Positions 63,961-64,000 of a stretch of DNA of 64,000 nucleotides are shown here, piece after piece. Positions within the stretch are counted from its first letter, which is position 1. Each line of letters begins with the position of its first letter. The DNA comes from Akebia trifoliata. Its lineage: Eukaryota > Streptophyta > Magnoliopsida > Ranunculales > Lardizabalaceae. Location of the stretch: assembly GCA_017979445.1 (NCBI GenBank), contig CM030711.1, positions 3,472,001-3,536,000 of the forward strand, given 5' to 3'. Position numbers and translations under genes: made by a program. The notes beneath the pieces are model-generated. The model did not search any database. It was not told where the DNA came from and saw nothing but the letters and a program-made list of their open reading frames with translations.

Positions 63961-64000
63961 GATTTGAAGTTCTATTGAGGTACGCAGTATCTTAGTTTCA

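Overview
The window is nuclear DNA of a eudicot plant. It is AT-rich, its genes have many short exons with GT-AG introns, and it carries plant-only families (germin-like protein, a multi-exon PPR protein, OR-like, VAMP714). Seven protein-coding genes were rebuilt by joining exons by eye; the joined reading frames of six close exactly to a stop codon. The species cannot be named from the sequence alone.

Layout from left to right: an intronless germin-like protein (308-928, +); a 13-exon PPR gene of 874 codons (3228-13484, -), closest in my memory to Arabidopsis At1g76280; the ribosomal protein eL42/RPL36a gene (17066-19216, +), whose first coding exon is only the ATG; an OR-like plastid DnaJ-type zinc-finger protein (20721-25307, -); sorting nexin 1 (26621-31508, -); a tandem pair of candidate box C/D snoRNAs downstream of a TATA plus telo-box promoter (34.7-35.95 kb, -); a VPS55 family gene (38473 to about 42903, -, N-terminal exon unresolved); a 6.5-kb fold-back transposon with captured gene pieces (46735-53250); and VAMP714 (54125-63960, +).

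The OR-like and SNX1 genes are adjacent in Arabidopsis too (At5g06130, At5g06140). A VPS55 gene (At3g11530) lies in the duplicated sister block of that region, so the window looks like an ancestral gene order. SNX1, VPS55 and VAMP714 all act in endosomal or vacuolar membrane traffic, but nothing suggests they are co-regulated.

Mobile DNA fills the introns and spacers. There are hAT-type MITEs with 8-bp target duplications, a Harbinger-type MITE with a TTA duplication, a family of MITEs sitting in (TA)n tracts that shares a core but has different end sequences, RTE and L1-type LINE relics, and a short retroposon with a 10-bp target duplication. The most striking object is the 6.5-kb element: about 1.07-kb inverted arms carrying the promoter/5'UTR and an exon of a NEK-type kinase gene, and an interior holding further NEK exons on one strand and a broken RING-H2 (NEP1-interacting-like) gene on the other.
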